Below the pieces are notes generated by a model. That model saw only the letters and a list, made by a program, of their open reading frames with translations. It had not been told where the DNA came from and searched no databases. The position numbers were made by a program, and so were the translations under genes. Shown in pieces: positions 33,610 to 45,874 of a stretch of 64,000 nt of DNA. The DNA comes from Plotosus lineatus. Taxonomy: Eukaryota > Chordata > Actinopteri > Siluriformes > Plotosidae. The stretch spans positions 20,905,001-20,969,000 of the forward strand of contig CM045733.1 of the NCBI GenBank assembly GCA_024760905.1. Reading direction: 5' to 3'. Each line of letters begins with the position of its first letter. The stretch's first letter is position 1.

Positions 33610-33895
33610 ATTTCATCCTTCAGCTACAGGGTGTCGAATTCAATCTTGAGCTTGTTTACTGTCTACCTAGAGTTTTGCATGTCCTCCTGATGCCCATGCA
33701 GATATTTTCTGAGCCCTGCAGGTTCTTCTTGCTGTCCAGAACCATGCAATGAAAAATTGTCCCTGGGTTGTTGTGTGTGATTGACTGATGTTCCAGTTAG
33801 GCTGTATTCTCTTGCCATGTGTTCCTAGAATGTGCTCCAGATTAACTGTGAATGTCAAAAGTATAATGTATTTTCTTGATGTATAAGTGAATGAA
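33610..33895 (+). mobile_element. old SINE-B copy
   Basis: Weak but ordered matches: GGTGTCGAATTCAATCTTGA (B-box side), GAGTTTTGCATGTCCTCCTG, then a degraded tail with GTGAATGAAATAAG. Confidence 0.5.
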
Positions 33896-34017
33896 ATAAG
33901 TAAACCTTGATTACATCAATCCACTTGTACCCATGGTATATATATACTGTATACTACTACTACTACTACTATAGACTACTGTAGCATATAACATATATTG
34001 TGTTTTATTCAATGAAA

Positions 34018-34041
34018 TTCTGTTATTCCTCTCTGTGATGT

Positions 34042-34139
<98 letters not shown>

Positions 34140-34161
34140 ATCACAGAGAGGAATAACAGAA
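34018..34161. repeat. palindromic AT-rich repeat, 144 bp
   Basis: Two perfect 26-bp inverted arms (34018-34043 and 34136-34161, left arm starting TTCTGTTATTCCTCTCTGTG) enclose a (TA)n tract of about 92 bp, which is itself self-complementary. The whole can fold into one long hairpin. Confidence 0.95.
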
Positions 34162-34183
34162 TATATATATATATATATACACA

Positions 34184-34725
34184 CAGGGATCCCTCCTACT
34201 TTGCGCTTCAATCATGCGGCTTCAGTGCATCCGTTTTTTTTCTAAAAATATTCGTATTGATCGAATGAAAAAAATAAGAAAATTAAGGATGAATAGGGGG
34301 AAAAGTTAAAGAAAATGCCACAAAACCAAGGCCAGTTATGCAAAACAAACAAACAAACAAACAAACAAACAGACAAACAAACAAACAAAAAAAACCCTAG
34401 ACAAACACAAAACAAAAAACAACCCAAAACCTCCCATCAAAACTAGTTACATTGTTGTGAGGTGCGCATCTGAGTGTGTGCATGCACATCTGCATGCGTG
34501 TGTGTGCACATGTCTGTATGTGTGTATATTTATATTTTATTTAGATCTTATGCATTATTTTTTCATGTTTCTCTATAAGCATTTATAGCATTGACTAAGT
34601 ATTTATTGATATTATATAGACACATACATGTATGTATACATCAGTCAGGGGGGACTTGATCCTACTTCACGAAATTCGGTGGTCGCGGGGGATCTCGGTC
34701 CCAATTAACCACAGAAAGTGAGGGA
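34184..34725 (-). mobile_element. MITE-C copy 2 (Tigger-like)
   Basis: Starts CAGGGATCCCTCC. It runs through CCCATCAAAACTAGTTACAT and CTTATGCATTATTTTTTCAT, then TCCTACTTCACGAAATTCGG and GGGGGATCTCGGTCCCAATT, and ends CACAGAAAGTGAGGG. It then joins a TA tract, so the last bases of its terminus are lost. It carries (CAAA)n at 34344-34395. Opposite orientation to copies 1 and 3. Confidence 0.82.
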
Positions 34726-34756
<31 letters not shown>

Positions 34757-35630
34757 TTACAGTATACAATTTTTTTTTAAATGGTTCTTCGCAAATAGCG
34801 TGTATACACTGTGAGATTAAGGGACAGAAGATACTCCAGACACATGTGACAGAGATGTGGTGGTATCATTAGTCATTGCCCCAATACGGTGATCCATAGA
34901 ATACTGTAAGTAAAGATCAATGGTCACTGTCCCAAATACTAGATGCCATATGAAATATCACTCTGCGTTCCCCTTAATACCCTCTCCTAAGTAATCTTGA
35001 AGAAATTTCATTTGAAACTACAGCCTTTAGGTCTGTAGCCATCAGCCGTAGAGATAAAAGGGGTACATGGCATGTCCTACTTCACTACTGCTGCTTTGAT
35101 ACGCAGCTTTACTATTTGATAGTCTTGCAAGACTCTAGCACTAAATCAACATGAAGGTACATTTCATCGTTGTGGCTATAGGGTAAAAAAAAAATAATGA
35201 CCTTGAAGTTATAGATGTAATGAAGTTATAAGTAGCTGAGTGATAAATGAATAAAGCAAACTAATGAACTGTGATGCATGACATTTCAATGTGAATCCAG
35301 TGTCTTTAGTTAGGCTCAAAGAGTTATAAAAAACTTTTCTGTTATAGTTTCTGAAAGTATTAGCATGACATGGCTATTTCCAGTACCACTCTTAATGCAG
35401 TTCACACACAAAAAGTTAAAAAAAGTCTTTTTTCATTAAAATATCTACTTTTCTGGCTACCATTAATGCTTTGAATCTGCCTTTCCTCATGCACATGGAT
35501 ATTGTACAGAAATTTCATTGTTTCTTTTTCACTGAGCAGGAAAGCATCACTTAAATAAGACACATGAACAATTATTCACTTGTTCTTTCTTTGTTTTAAT
35601 TTGTTTAATTTCTTGTTCAATACCACATAA
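34726..35630. other. unassigned stretch
   Basis: TA and T-rich at the left edge (34726-34760), then unrecognised sequence without coding signal. Confidence 0.4.
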
Positions 35631-35632
35631 AT

Positions 35633-35633
<1 letters not shown>

Positions 35634-35711
<78 letters not shown>
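35634..35711. repeat. (GT)n microsatellite
   Basis: 78 bp of uninterrupted GT. Confidence 0.98.
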
Positions 35712-35713
<2 letters not shown>

Positions 35714-35925
35714 ATATTTTGGCAGGAACATAGTATTTCTGCAAGGGCAGGAATGTGTAAAGATTTTGACCCTGTGGGGATATTTGGATTTTTTACAAAT
35801 TCTGCAGACAAAGCGCATAAAACAGGTTTTCTTTATTGAGGGTAAGATTGGGAAATAATTCAGATATTTGCATACCATTAATAAGTGGCATAGATACTTA
35901 AAAGTCCTCTTAGGAATAGTAAGAG

Positions 35926-35999
35926 GTGTGTGTGTGTGTGTGTGTGGGTGGGGGTGTGTGTGTGTGTGTGTGTGTGTGGGGGTGTGGGTGTGTGTGTGT
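35926..35999. repeat. imperfect (GT)n with G runs
   Basis: 74 bp of GT interrupted by GGGTGGGGG and GGGGGTGTGGG, so runs of three or more G recur. Confidence 0.95.
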
Positions 36000-36751
36000 C
36001 GGAGTGTGCGCTTGTTTTAAAGAGAGAGGGGGGGTGCAGTTCTTTCACATTCATAATTAAATATGCTCATTTACTTGTGGCTAAATGTTACAGTGGCTAA
36101 TCTGGTAATAAAACAATCAATTCATTTAATTTTACATATAATAGAAACAAAAAAAATGTCAGAGTCTTTACAAAAGCTTCACTAGGAGCTTCATTAAGAG
36201 TTTTGCAAGACAATCAGATGAACCGAAATTGTTGTTTTCCTTAAGCAGGGAGCTTCGAGGCTGTGAGAGTAGATAATGTTATCCCTGCTGCTGGAGATGT
36301 TTTTATTTATGTGAATGACACGCATATTGAACTGGAAAAGAACTGCACCCATTCAACCATTCAAGCCATGACACAAGTAGAACATCATATTCGAATCCTG
36401 CCACAATAAGCAAACTAACAATCGTCTTCAGTGCACTTTATTCTGGCTTTATACAGCATAACTGTCTGATATACAGTACTGAACTCAGAACAATTCAGAA
36501 AAATAGAAAATAAATTACTAAAGAGCAAAATCCAAATTGACCAAGTATTATACATAAACAAGAATAAATGCAATTAGATAAGATTTATGCCTGTGGTTGC
36601 ATCAATTCTGGTGACACCTGCTGTAGATTAAGTTGTCTGGCACAAACATCATGTTAGACTGATGAATATGCCTGCACAAGGTTTAAAGGCAACCCACCAT
36701 TAGTTGGAAAGTCTGCCCCGCATTAGAAGTACATGGTTTTTTGCAGTGTTC
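36000..36751. other. unassigned stretch
   Basis: No gene or repeat family recognised. Confidence 0.4.
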
Positions 36752-37097
36752 TTGCTTAGATTGTTCAGTTCATTTTTTGTAACCGCTTAATCCTAATTAG
36801 GGTCGCGGGGAGGCTGGCGCCCATCCCAGGCAACTCCGGATGAAGACAGAGTACACCCTGGACATCTCACCAGGCCATCGCAGGGCGGAAACACGCAGAC
36901 GGCTTTGCAGCCTACTCTTGTCGAAAGTCAGCAATGGTTCTTTTACCTGCTTCACACTATAGACAATGAGAGACATGGCCGGCCTTTAAGAACCCAATTA
37001 GCTGCACAGGGGTGGGGGGCACAACCTTGTGGAGAGTGGGACTACCCCACAACCCCAAACCTTTTGATCAGTGATCCAGTGCCCTATACCACTAGAC

Positions 37098-37697
37098 CAG
37101 GGGTCGGGAACCTATGGCTCGCAAGCCAGATGTGGCTCTTTTGATGACTGTATCTGACTCTCAGATAAATCAGGTGGCGTTTTTTAACAGAATAACGAAT
37201 ACATAATTTAACTGTCATTTGAATAATAAAAAAAAACATCAAATAAAACAAAAACAGATGAATAAATCTCGTGCATTTAAATCTATTCATCTATTTTCAA
37301 TGCCACTTCACTGTGGCGCGAAGCGGCGAGCCAATCCTTTCTGTATGCGGGCAGGTCCGATACCTTGAAACTCTAATTTTATTGGATTATAACAACAGCC
37401 ACAGACTGCGTGTATTGTTTTTGAGCAAAGAGATAAATTTCCCTCGTTTTTGATCGGCTCATTTGCACAAAGCCAAGCACAGCTGGCAAGTAAACACAAA
37501 AGGACAGACATGGAAAAGCTTCAACTCACAGACCAGCTGATTGCCAAAACTTGGAACCCGCTTCCTGTCACATAAACACTGCAGTGTGAGTCCTGTCGTG
37601 TCGAGTCCTCACCCCGTATCACCACATTTAAAATAAATTCAGAGTCTTATTATACTCTAAAATTGTTGGTCCTCTTTTTCAATTTGGTTGTATTCAG

Positions 37698-37792
<95 letters not shown>

Positions 37793-37832
37793 TTCCTTTG
37801 GCTCTCTTAGTCAAAGAGGATCCCGACCCCTG
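37098..37832. mobile_element. non-autonomous hAT, 735 bp, perfect 8-bp duplication
   Basis: Starts CAGGGGTCGGGAACC and ends in the inverse of CAGGGGTCGGGATCC. CACTAGAC is duplicated exactly on both sides (37090-37097, 37833-37840). Subterminal TGGCTC motifs occur at both ends (AGATGTGGCTCTTTTGATGA on the left). No transposase frame. An 83-bp TA tract has grown near its right end (37702-37784). Confidence 0.95.
37702..37784. repeat. (TA)n microsatellite
   Basis: 83 bp of TA inside the hAT element. Confidence 0.98.
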
Positions 37833-37997
37833 CACTAGACCACCACTGCCTGTTGCTTAGTTTGTGGGAAAAAAAAAAAAAAATTATAGACCTTACCTAC
37901 TGAATCACTTTGTTGTGGCATAAATACATAAATAAATAAAATAATGGTCAAAGAAATGCATAACTGCTGTGTAACCTATAATATGCTACTGTGTTAT

Positions 37998-38127
37998 GGC
38001 ATGCCCTACAATGACCTGGCAAGCTGTCCATGCTGTACTCTGTCCTCGCTCAGAGTTGGCTGAAATGGGTGCCTTCTGCCCCGCGACCCTAATTAGGATT
38101 AAGCAGTTTAGAAAATGAATGAAGGTC
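37998..38127 (+). mobile_element. SINE-B tail fragment
   Basis: GACCTGGCAAGCTGTCCATG, CTCAGAGTTGGCTGAAATGG, CCGCGACCCTAATTAGGATT, AAGCAGTTTAGAAAATGAAT. Confidence 0.82.
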
Positions 38128-39040
38128 TTAGAGCAATTATAATAACTAAGCAGCTTTAACATGATGCATTGTGGCCCAAGCATTTCTTTGTTTGTTTCCT
38201 CCATTGACCCTTTTTGCCTAATGATTTTTATAACCCATTTCCTATACCACTGCACTGAAGAAGAATGAGATAAGGAGAAAAATTTATCCTCATACTGTCA
38301 TTTTTAATAAGTTATATAAAGTTTATCATATAAATCCAGAAAAAAAAACATGTAAGTTATTTAAACAGAAATTAAAATAATGAGAAATACTGATGTTTAA
38401 ATGTGTTTGACATTATTAAATACAAATCTTTCAATAACTATTAGCTTAGTATGAAAAAAATAACAAAATAACGAACTATTATCTTAAAACGATTTGTTAT
38501 CATATTTAAATATGTACATGCTATATTGAAAATAATGTGATTAAAAAACAACAACAATGACATTCTCAGATAAATTTCAGAGCTTGCTGTAATGTTTACC
38601 AGCAGAGCACTGTGTGAAATGGATTTTTGTTGAGAAAAGCATTTTACAGTGAACTCAGAAATAATGTACTAAGGTTCTGGACAAACCCTCTTGTGGGCAA
38701 TAATAAAAGAAAATATATTTTGTAGGATATTAGCTGGAAAGAAGTCTTTCCAAATGTAGTCTTTTGTCCAGAACTTTAGTTATTGCAGTGTCATTATGTT
38801 CAGCGCATAAAATCAATTCACCTAACCTCATGCTATGACTCCAGAGGGAGATATTGTGTATAGCTACTATAACTTTGCCCTATAGCTCTTTATTCACTCT
38901 GGCAAAGTCCAGATGCTATAAAGCTAAACAAGAATGAATGACAGAAGATGAAGTAAAGTTCATTGCGTGTTGTGTACCCTAGTTTAAATGGAGACTGCCT
39001 TTAAAATAGCAGAATGAGAAGAAACTCACATGAGATTTCA
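38128..39040. other. unassigned stretch
   Basis: AT-rich, no gene or repeat family recognised. Confidence 0.4.
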
Positions 39041-39174
39041 TCCATACATCCATCCATCCATCCATCCATCCATCCACCCATCCATCCATCCACCCATCCA
39101 TCCATCCATCCATCCATCCACCCATCCATCCACCCATCCATCCATCCATCCATCCATCCATCCATCCATCCATC
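39041..39174. repeat. (CCAT)n tetranucleotide repeat
   Basis: About 134 bp of CATC units with CACC variants. Confidence 0.97.
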
Positions 39175-39487
39175 TGCCATGCTGCTTAATGTTTTTCTAT
39201 GGTTGCGTGGAGGCTGGAGTCTTCACTCAGTTGACTTTGAGCACCAGTCCACATACACACAACCACAAACACATAACCATTCACACTCTCATGAATTTCG
39301 AAAACCCATTAGTCTAAGGTGCATGTCTTTGGACTGTGGGAGGAAATGAAAGTACCCAGTATCATGTATCCATGCAAGTGTCAGAGGAAGTCACAAACTC
39401 CACACAGAAACTTCCTCACCGAATCTTGAACCCAGAACCCTTCTGCTGTGAGGCAGGCTTGCCAACCACTACATGACTATGCCGCCC
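39041..39487 (-). mobile_element. SINE-B copy with expanded (CCAT)n tail
   Basis: The tail tract of CCAT and CACC units (39041-39174) is followed by TGGTTGCGTGGAGGCTGGAG, ATGTCTTTGGACTGTGGGAG, TCTTGAACCCAGAACC (reverse B box) and TTGCCAACCACTACATGACT on the A-box side. Confidence 0.85.
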
Positions 39488-39559
39488 CAGAAGACTTGAT
39501 GAGTAGCTTTCACCATTTCAAAGACACATAAAATTGTTCTTTGTTATTCGATTCTCTTT

Positions 39560-39785
39560 CCAGTCTGGCTTCTCTCAGGGTTTCTTATTCATGTTGTCTG
39601 AGGGATTTTTTTTTTTCTTGCCACCATTGCCAAAGGCTTGCTCATTAGGGATATATAGGTTTATAGCGAAATGTTTAAAATCAGACGTTTATATTCTTTT
39701 CCAATTTTTTTTTACTATGTAAAGCTGCTTTGTGACAATGCCAGTTGTAAAATACAGTAAACAAATAAACCTGAATTTAATTACA
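39560..39785 (+). mobile_element. LINE-F 3' end fragment
   Basis: GGCTTCTCTCAGGGTTTCTT, CTTGCCACCATTGCC, TGCTCATTAGGGATATA, GTAAAGCTGCTTTGTGACAA, then TTTAATT-type tail. Same untranslated end as LINE-F at 56780-56993. Confidence 0.8.
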
Positions 39786-40973
39786 TTTAATTGTCATTGC
39801 TTATGTAAGTGTGTTGTTTTGGGCAGATGTTTAGAAAGCTGACCAATGTATAAAGAATCCTTTATGTCTTTATAGCAAGTTCTGTCAATCTAGAGGTAAA
39901 TTACTAATACCTAGTATATGTCTATGCTGACTTATTTTTATCCTCTGTATAAGCATTTGCTTTTTACTACACATGCTGCAACCAAGTTTTAGATGCTGCT
40001 GTAAGTGTAATTATTACTTTCCAAGCACATTGAGAGTAAATGGGCTGTTTGGTTAGCGCCTGCTAATACTGCCAATCTTTGAAATGCACGTCTGTGCTGC
40101 AGCTGGTGTAGGTGTAGATCTGCTATAAGGATGGCAGTGGGTGTCCAGCTCTGGCACATAGCAGGGAGCAGGTAGCTGGTGCAGTCGGTGGTCAAAATGT
40201 GGCTGAGTTTTGTGGAATGAATGTGTTTGAGAACTAAATGCTGTGTCTCAGCTGGTGGGTTGGATACACTCTTGCTATTTGGATCTGCTTTGTGGTATCC
40301 AAGACTTCCTTTACTGAGGTTAGGGGATGTTGGTCGTTTTTATGCAGTGCTTTATGCATCCTGCTGCGATGCAGTCTGTTGATTTTTTTTGATAGTCTCT
40401 GATAAATAATGTAATGCAAATAAGTTCCTCCATTAGCTGAGCAGGTCTGCAGGAGCCAAATCTATCCGCTGATTATTTATGCTTGGCAAACTGTAAAGCA
40501 TTTTCCTCGTCAGATTTACACCACCTTGTAGTCTGCTCTCTCAGTGAAAGCCATTATTGATTAGTCCAGATGTAATCCCAGAAGGCTCTGAGTGCAGACT
40601 ATGTAGGTCTGCCTTATTGGGCTTTGCTGTGAAAGAGGGATTGGACCAATTGGGAGTGAAGCATGTGAATGTTATACTCTAGAAATGTAGAAAATGTTAT
40701 TTTTCTAATCTCACATTAACTGCTAGAAATACATCTGAAATATCGTTAAACAGGATACTAATGAACAACATCTCGAATATTATGTAAGGTCACATAACAT
40801 TTTCCAAATAGTATTTCTCATCCATAGCCATAACCATGTGTAGGATCATTGGTTAATGAGAATGATGTAGGTTACACAACCTCTTCTCACAGAAAAACAC
40901 ATCGTTGCAGGGGGTAGGCTCCTTGTCCTTATTAGCATTTGTTTTTCATGTTTTCCCTATGTTTTCTTTCTTA
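39786..40973. other. unassigned non-repetitive stretch
   Basis: No gene or repeat family recognised over 1.2 kb. 40430-40650 has mixed composition, possible conserved non-coding DNA only. Confidence 0.35.
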
Positions 40974-41338
40974 ATTCATTCATACATTCATTTTATGATG
41001 CAGCTTTAACCTAATTAGGGTCACAGGGATGCTGGCATCTATTTCAACTGACTCTGGGCAAGGGTGGGGTACACACTGGATAGCTCTCCAGGCATGGCAA
41101 TGAATATATTATAACATGCATAAAACCATTCACACTCACCTAGGGGCAATTTAGAACAGCCAATTTGTCTACAGTGGATGGTTTTGAACTTTTGAGAAGA
41201 AACATAAGGATCCAGACGAAACCCACACAAGCACATGGAGAACATACAAATTCCACACAGAAATCCAAGAGTCCAAGAATCAAACTTAGGCTTTCTTTCT
41301 GTGAGATAGATGTGCCAATCACTGCACCACTGTGTCAC
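40974..41338 (-). mobile_element. SINE-B, near full length
   Basis: ATTCATTCATACATTCATTT tail, CTAATTAGGGTCACAGGGAT, ATTCACACTCACCTAGGGGC, GCACATGGAGAACATACAAA, CAAGAATCAAACTTAGGC (reverse B box), CAATCACTGCACCACTGTGT. Confidence 0.87.
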
Positions 41339-42339
41339 TATTTCTTAATTTATTCATGGTCAATTCTCATCTCTTAAGTATGACCATCTCTACTGTAAAA
41401 CCAATACAATCCAGGGATGAGAAAAGAGCAAATATGTGCCTCCTCCATGACAAGTGATTTTGCTACCCACATCTTTATGAATTGGTACACATGTGCAATT
41501 TGGGGCAGCCTAACACATTCGTAAGGCAAGCAATACCGACCTCCTTGTACACAGGAGCTCAAGGACACCCAGGATTAGCACTTTGAATAAAGGTGAGTGC
41601 ATGCCACCTGTCCTTCCCAAGAGTGCTCAGCCAATTATGGCTCTTGGATTTCTGGACATGAAAGGCTGTGGCATCAACCTGAAATTGAAGCACATTTATA
41701 GCTATAAGCATCAAGGGTATTAAATTCATGTTTAATCTTATGCAAACGTATAGATAATGTTTAGACCATCACAAGGACATAAGTGTATTTCAGTCGATAC
41801 AGTCCATGCAAAATTCTCTTGAGAACAGTCTGTGTTCACAGTCTGTACCACATCCAGACTTAGTGCCCACGAGTTCTGGGTGTATTGACTGGACATGTGT
41901 GAAACTAAGCAAGAATGCCCAGACTGGTTTAAGTTGACAGAAAGGCTACAGTAAATATAGAGTTTTGTCAGCCAAGAACAGAAAGCTGAGGCTTCAGTGT
42001 GCACAGACTCACCAAATCTGCTCAATTGATGAGAGGAAAAATATAGTCATGTCTAATGAATCAGTTTCTGTTGAAGTACAGATATGTTAGGGTAAGAATT
42101 TGGCACCAGGAGCAAGAATCCCAAGATTAAAAGTTGTGTCAACTGTGCCAACTGTCCAGTGTAATGGAGTAGGGCAGTAGTTTGGGAACTCTGATGAAAA
42201 ATCCAGTTTGCTCAGACCACCTACCAGCTGTCCAAAACAAACAAACAATAAAAGCATCTGGGTTTTTGTGCTTCAGATGATTACTGAGGATAAGTTGGAC
42301 TAAAGAGAGGACCACACAGATTGGGCCCCAGACAAAAAC
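41339..42339. other. unassigned stretch
   Basis: No gene or repeat family recognised. Confidence 0.4.
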
Positions 42340-42680
42340 AAAGTGCAATCAGAGATGAAAGTCGAGGTTCTCTTTTCTCACTTAACGAGGATGGATAGGA
42401 TCAGGAATGAGTCCATCAGAGGGACAGCACATGTAAGAGGTTTTGGAGACAAAGTCAGAGAGGCTAGATTGAGATGGTTTGGACATGTACAGAGGAGGGA
42501 TGATGAATATATTGGTAGTAGGATGCTGAGGTTGGAACTACCAGGCAGAAGGCCTAGAGGAAGACCAAAGAAGAGATTTATGGATGTGGTGGAGGATGAC
42601 ATGAAGGTAGTTGGTGTAAGAGAAGAACATACAGAGGATAGAGTGAGATGAAGGCAGATAATTGGAAAAGAACAAGAAGA
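42340..42680 (+). mobile_element. RTE-like LINE C-terminal fragment
   Basis: Encodes the RTE C-terminal domain only. The untranslated 3' tail is not present downstream, so both ends are truncated. Confidence 0.85.
42343..42651 (+). pseudogene. RTE-like LINE C-terminal protein remnant
   Basis: 102 codons with LTRMDRIRNESIRGTAHV, REARLRWFGHVQRRDDEYIG, LELPGRRPRGRPKKRFMDVV and DDMKVVGVREEHTED, in one uninterrupted frame. No catalytic residues are included. Confidence 0.87.
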
Positions 42681-43265
42681 AGACAAAAATAAAGCGCAAT
42701 GAGAGACTCCTATCAGCTATTAAGAGAAAAGTGACACACTCGCTCGTTGAATCAGTATATGGGAAAGGAAACAAAGAAGACCCAAGACCTGTCTCAGTGA
42801 CAACATCAAAGAGATCAGTGGGAAGAGTTTGGTAGAAATGTATTGACTGGTGCAGAACAAAGAAAAATAGAGAGTGACAGCAGCTTGACAATGAACTATC
42901 CATTCTTTGATTATGATGATACACCAATTAAGCAATTAGAAAACAAAGATAATAGTTATATGGGAATATATAAAGTATATGAAGAGACTAGAGCAAACAT
43001 TAAAATAAACTGCAGCACATGTATGCTCATTACCACTGTCACATAATTATTGATGTTGCTGTTACCTCCATCCAACATGAAGGTGTGGCAGAGGTATAGT
43101 AATCACAAATCACAATTCGGGAGTCAGTCTGCCAGTTTGACTGTAAACAAAATCCTGATCACACATGTGCGCAGATTCTCACCAAAATTGGTTGGGACTC
43201 TGTTCTACCTGCATCTCAGAGATGATTGGATTTTGGAATATCCGAGTCAAAGGTAAAAGTCAGAG
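42681..43265. other. unassigned stretch
   Basis: No gene or repeat family recognised. Confidence 0.4.
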
Positions 43266-43412
43266 AACACATTTACATTTACGTACATTTTACAGCATTT
43301 GGCATACGCTCTTATCCAGATTGAATTACAGTTATCATTTATTTATTTATTTTTTAAATACATCCTGAGCAAATGCGGGTTACTTGCTCAAGAGCCCAAC
43401 AGTGGTGACAGT
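43266..43412 (-). mobile_element. SINE-F 3' fragment
   Basis: CATTTACATTTACGTACATT, GGCATACGCTCTTATCCAGA, TTGCTCAAGAGCCCAACAGT. This is the reverse of the widespread fish SINE end reading TCTGGATAAGAGCG....AAATGTAAATG. The tRNA-like head is missing. Confidence 0.75.
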
Positions 43413-43741
43413 GGGGACTGTTTCTCTGAGAACTTTGAAAATAGACATTCCAGTTTTGGTGGAACACTATACTATGGAAACCATTATGGACTTTTATATT
43501 ACACAATTACTTTTGACCTTGAGTGACCTTGACAGGTGAAGCGAGAGGTCCCAGGGTTTTGAGTCTTTCCAACTTTGAAATGAATGCCATTGGGAATATC
43601 ATGACTGTGTAACGCGAACATGGAATCATATATGGACTTTCAAATGAGCCAACTGGACACTGAGTGACCTTAAAAGGGCATCCTATGAATGTGCATATAG
43701 TTTACTAGCTCTTTTAACTTTTAGTTTAAATATAACTCATT
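43413..43741. other. unassigned stretch
   Basis: No gene or repeat recognised. Confidence 0.4.
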
Positions 43742-43898
43742 CTAATGTGTATGTCATTGGACTGTTGGAGGAAACCAAACAATAGCACAGGGAGAACATG
43801 CAGATTCCACACAGATATGCCTGAGCCTGGAACTCGAACTCAGGACTCTCTTGTTGTGAGGTGGATGAGCGAAGCACTGCACTACCATGTCACCTCAC
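43742..43898 (-). mobile_element. SINE-B head half
   Basis: TCATTGGACTGTTGGAGGAA, CACAGGGAGAACATGCAGAT, GGAACTCGAACTCAGGAC (reverse B box), GCACTGCACTACCATGTCAC. The tail half is missing. Confidence 0.82.
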
Positions 43899-44851
43899 TT
43901 AAAAATATAACTGTGATGATTAAGTCACATTTTCATACAGTACATATGTATAGGCACACTTACATAACTTCAAGGCCGATTCCTCCTGTATTAGCGCATT
44001 TGCAGCTAATGAAGTTAAATAAAGAGTGTTATTTGTGCTCAGCCTGCCTGAAGATATTGAAAGACTGGCAGTAATACAAAGTAATTCTAGATCTGAAATC
44101 ATTTGTCTTTCCTGACAGGAATCCCAAAGAGCCCCAAATTCCGGTCTCCTTCTGAAATAACTCTGCACTTCTTATCCACATATTCTTTGGAACTGGCCTC
44201 CACAAAAAGAAGAGATGTATGATACACCATATAGGAAGCTGGGTCTCTTAATAAAAATCATCCATTTTTGTCACAGCTCGGCAGAGAGAAGTGAATAATG
44301 CATTTACACATTATCAATAGGTGATTTTTTCACTGTTCCTTTTTTCTCTTTTGTAAAGTGGATTCTTCAGAAATTGGGGCATCTAAGTGGTGCTGCCGTG
44401 CTGCTCCTTAAAATGGCTTTACCCAGTGTGAGAGCTCACCCGCCAGTCTGCGCTTTCAGATAGGTGAAGGTGCTGAAATTCACACTTATCATCCGTAAGT
44501 GATGAGTGTCAGACCATCATCTATTCAATGGCCTCTTTAAAGTAGAAATGTGCCACAAAGCTGAGGGCTGAATCTCACATACACATACATCTTGTTTCAA
44601 CTTGCTTGTGCGCATGAAAAAATATCTTATTATTTCAGATATGAATTGATTAATTTAATCCTTACAGGAAGACAATTTCAACTGTTTAATACGGAAACTA
44701 ATATACTAAACACTTTTTTATTCAATCTGTGTCTAATGCACAAATGAATGCACTCTAATAATGCATGATGTCATACATTAGGAAATATTTTACTTGTCTT
44801 GTAATGGCTCCATATATAACTGTAACATCTGGTAAAATACATATCTACTGT
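43899..44851. other. unassigned non-repetitive stretch
   Basis: No TE recognised. 44260-44560 has mixed composition and might be conserved non-coding, without direct evidence. Confidence 0.35.
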
Positions 44852-44919
44852 AAGGCGACGTAGTGGCATCGCACTTCTACCTCACAGCAGAAAGGTCCTG
44901 TGATCAAGCCTCATAGCCG

Positions 44920-44964
<45 letters not shown>

Positions 44965-45045
44965 CTGTGCTTACATTGGTTTCCTCTGTCAGGCAGCTCC
45001 TCAGGATCCTAACAATGTAAAAATCGGGTTGGAAAATGAAATAAA
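44852..45045 (+). mobile_element. SINE-B copy, internally deleted, with (GT)n
   Basis: AAGGCGACGTAGTGGCATCG head, CCTCACAGCAGAAAGGTCCT, then a GT tract (44922-44959), TTCTCTGTGCTTACATTGGT and a degraded tail. Confidence 0.75.
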
Positions 45046-45357
45046 ATTAACCTCTTCAGTGACGAGTTGTGTTTATATTGAACCTTGCTGTGTTTTCCAC
45101 ATAAGCACAGCTTATTTAGGCACGTAAGAAAGCAACAATCACACTCATGTATAGAATAGAACAACTGGTCCAAACCCATGAAGTTGTCTTACTCTATTTG
45201 TTTGGGTTTGGTTCCACTGAGATTCCAATTCAATCTTGAATCAACTCGCCTGCAAGCAGTAAACAAACATGCTATGAGAGTAGGTTACAGAATGGTTCGT
45301 AGATGTGAGTTGATAGCCTGTATTGCAATACACAGATGAATGCGCTGTAAACTTGGG

Positions 45358-45360
<3 letters not shown>

Positions 45361-45391
<31 letters not shown>
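45361..45391. repeat. poly-T run
   Basis: 31 uninterrupted T residues. Confidence 0.98.
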
Positions 45392-45392
<1 letters not shown>

Positions 45393-45442
45393 TGATGCTT
45401 GAAAAATAATTGTTTACATTACTATCATTATATTTTGACCAG

Positions 45443-45793
45443 GTCAGTGTGGTGCTGCAGTCGTTCAGGGCAAAAAAAGGTTCCTGTGTTCAAGTCCTGA
45501 ACTTGGGCGTTTCTTTGTGGAGTTTGCATGTTTTCACCATGCTCGCATGGGTTGTCTCCGAGTACTGAGTTTCCCTTCCACAGTCCAAAAAACACACATC
45601 AGGCTAATTGGCTGTTCCAAATCTCCCCCTAGTTGTGGATGTGTGTGTGTGTGTGTGTGAATGGTTGTGTGCGTTGCATTATGATAATCTGGTGGGCTGT
45701 TAAGAGTGTACCCCGCCTCTGCCCAGTGTCCAATAGATAGACTAACGATTCCGTGCAACAATAATGGTTGAATTAAGCAGTTAGGCAAGGGAT
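45443..45793 (+). mobile_element. SINE-B, near full length, (GAT)n tail
   Basis: GTGTGGTGCTGCAGTCGTTC head, TGTGTTCAAGTCCTGAAC (B box), TGTGGAGTTTGCATGTTTTC, AATTGGCTGTTCCAAATCTC, GTGTACCCCGCCTCTGCCCA, GAATTAAGCAGTTAGGCAAG, then GAT repeats. Confidence 0.85.
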
Positions 45794-45834
45794 GATGATG
45801 ATGATGACGATGATGATGATGACGATGATGATGC

Positions 45835-45866
<32 letters not shown>

Positions 45867-45874
45867 ATGATGAT
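45791..45874. repeat. (GAT)n(GCT)n(GAT)n compound repeat
   Basis: GAT units with GAC variants, an inner block of seven GCT units, then GAT again. Confidence 0.97.

Larger units (their letters stand above)
36764..37852 (-). mobile_element. SINE-A2 split by a hAT element
   Basis: Reverse orientation. The tail side is GTAACCGCTTAATCCTAATT and GGCTGGCGCCCATCCCAGGC, then body AAGTCAGCAATGGTTCTTTT, then a decayed B box. TTGCTTAGATTG (36752-36763) and TTGCTTAGTTTG (37853-37864) form a 12-bp duplication with one mismatch. The head (ACTAGACCACCACTGCC) resumes right of the hAT. Confidence 0.9.
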
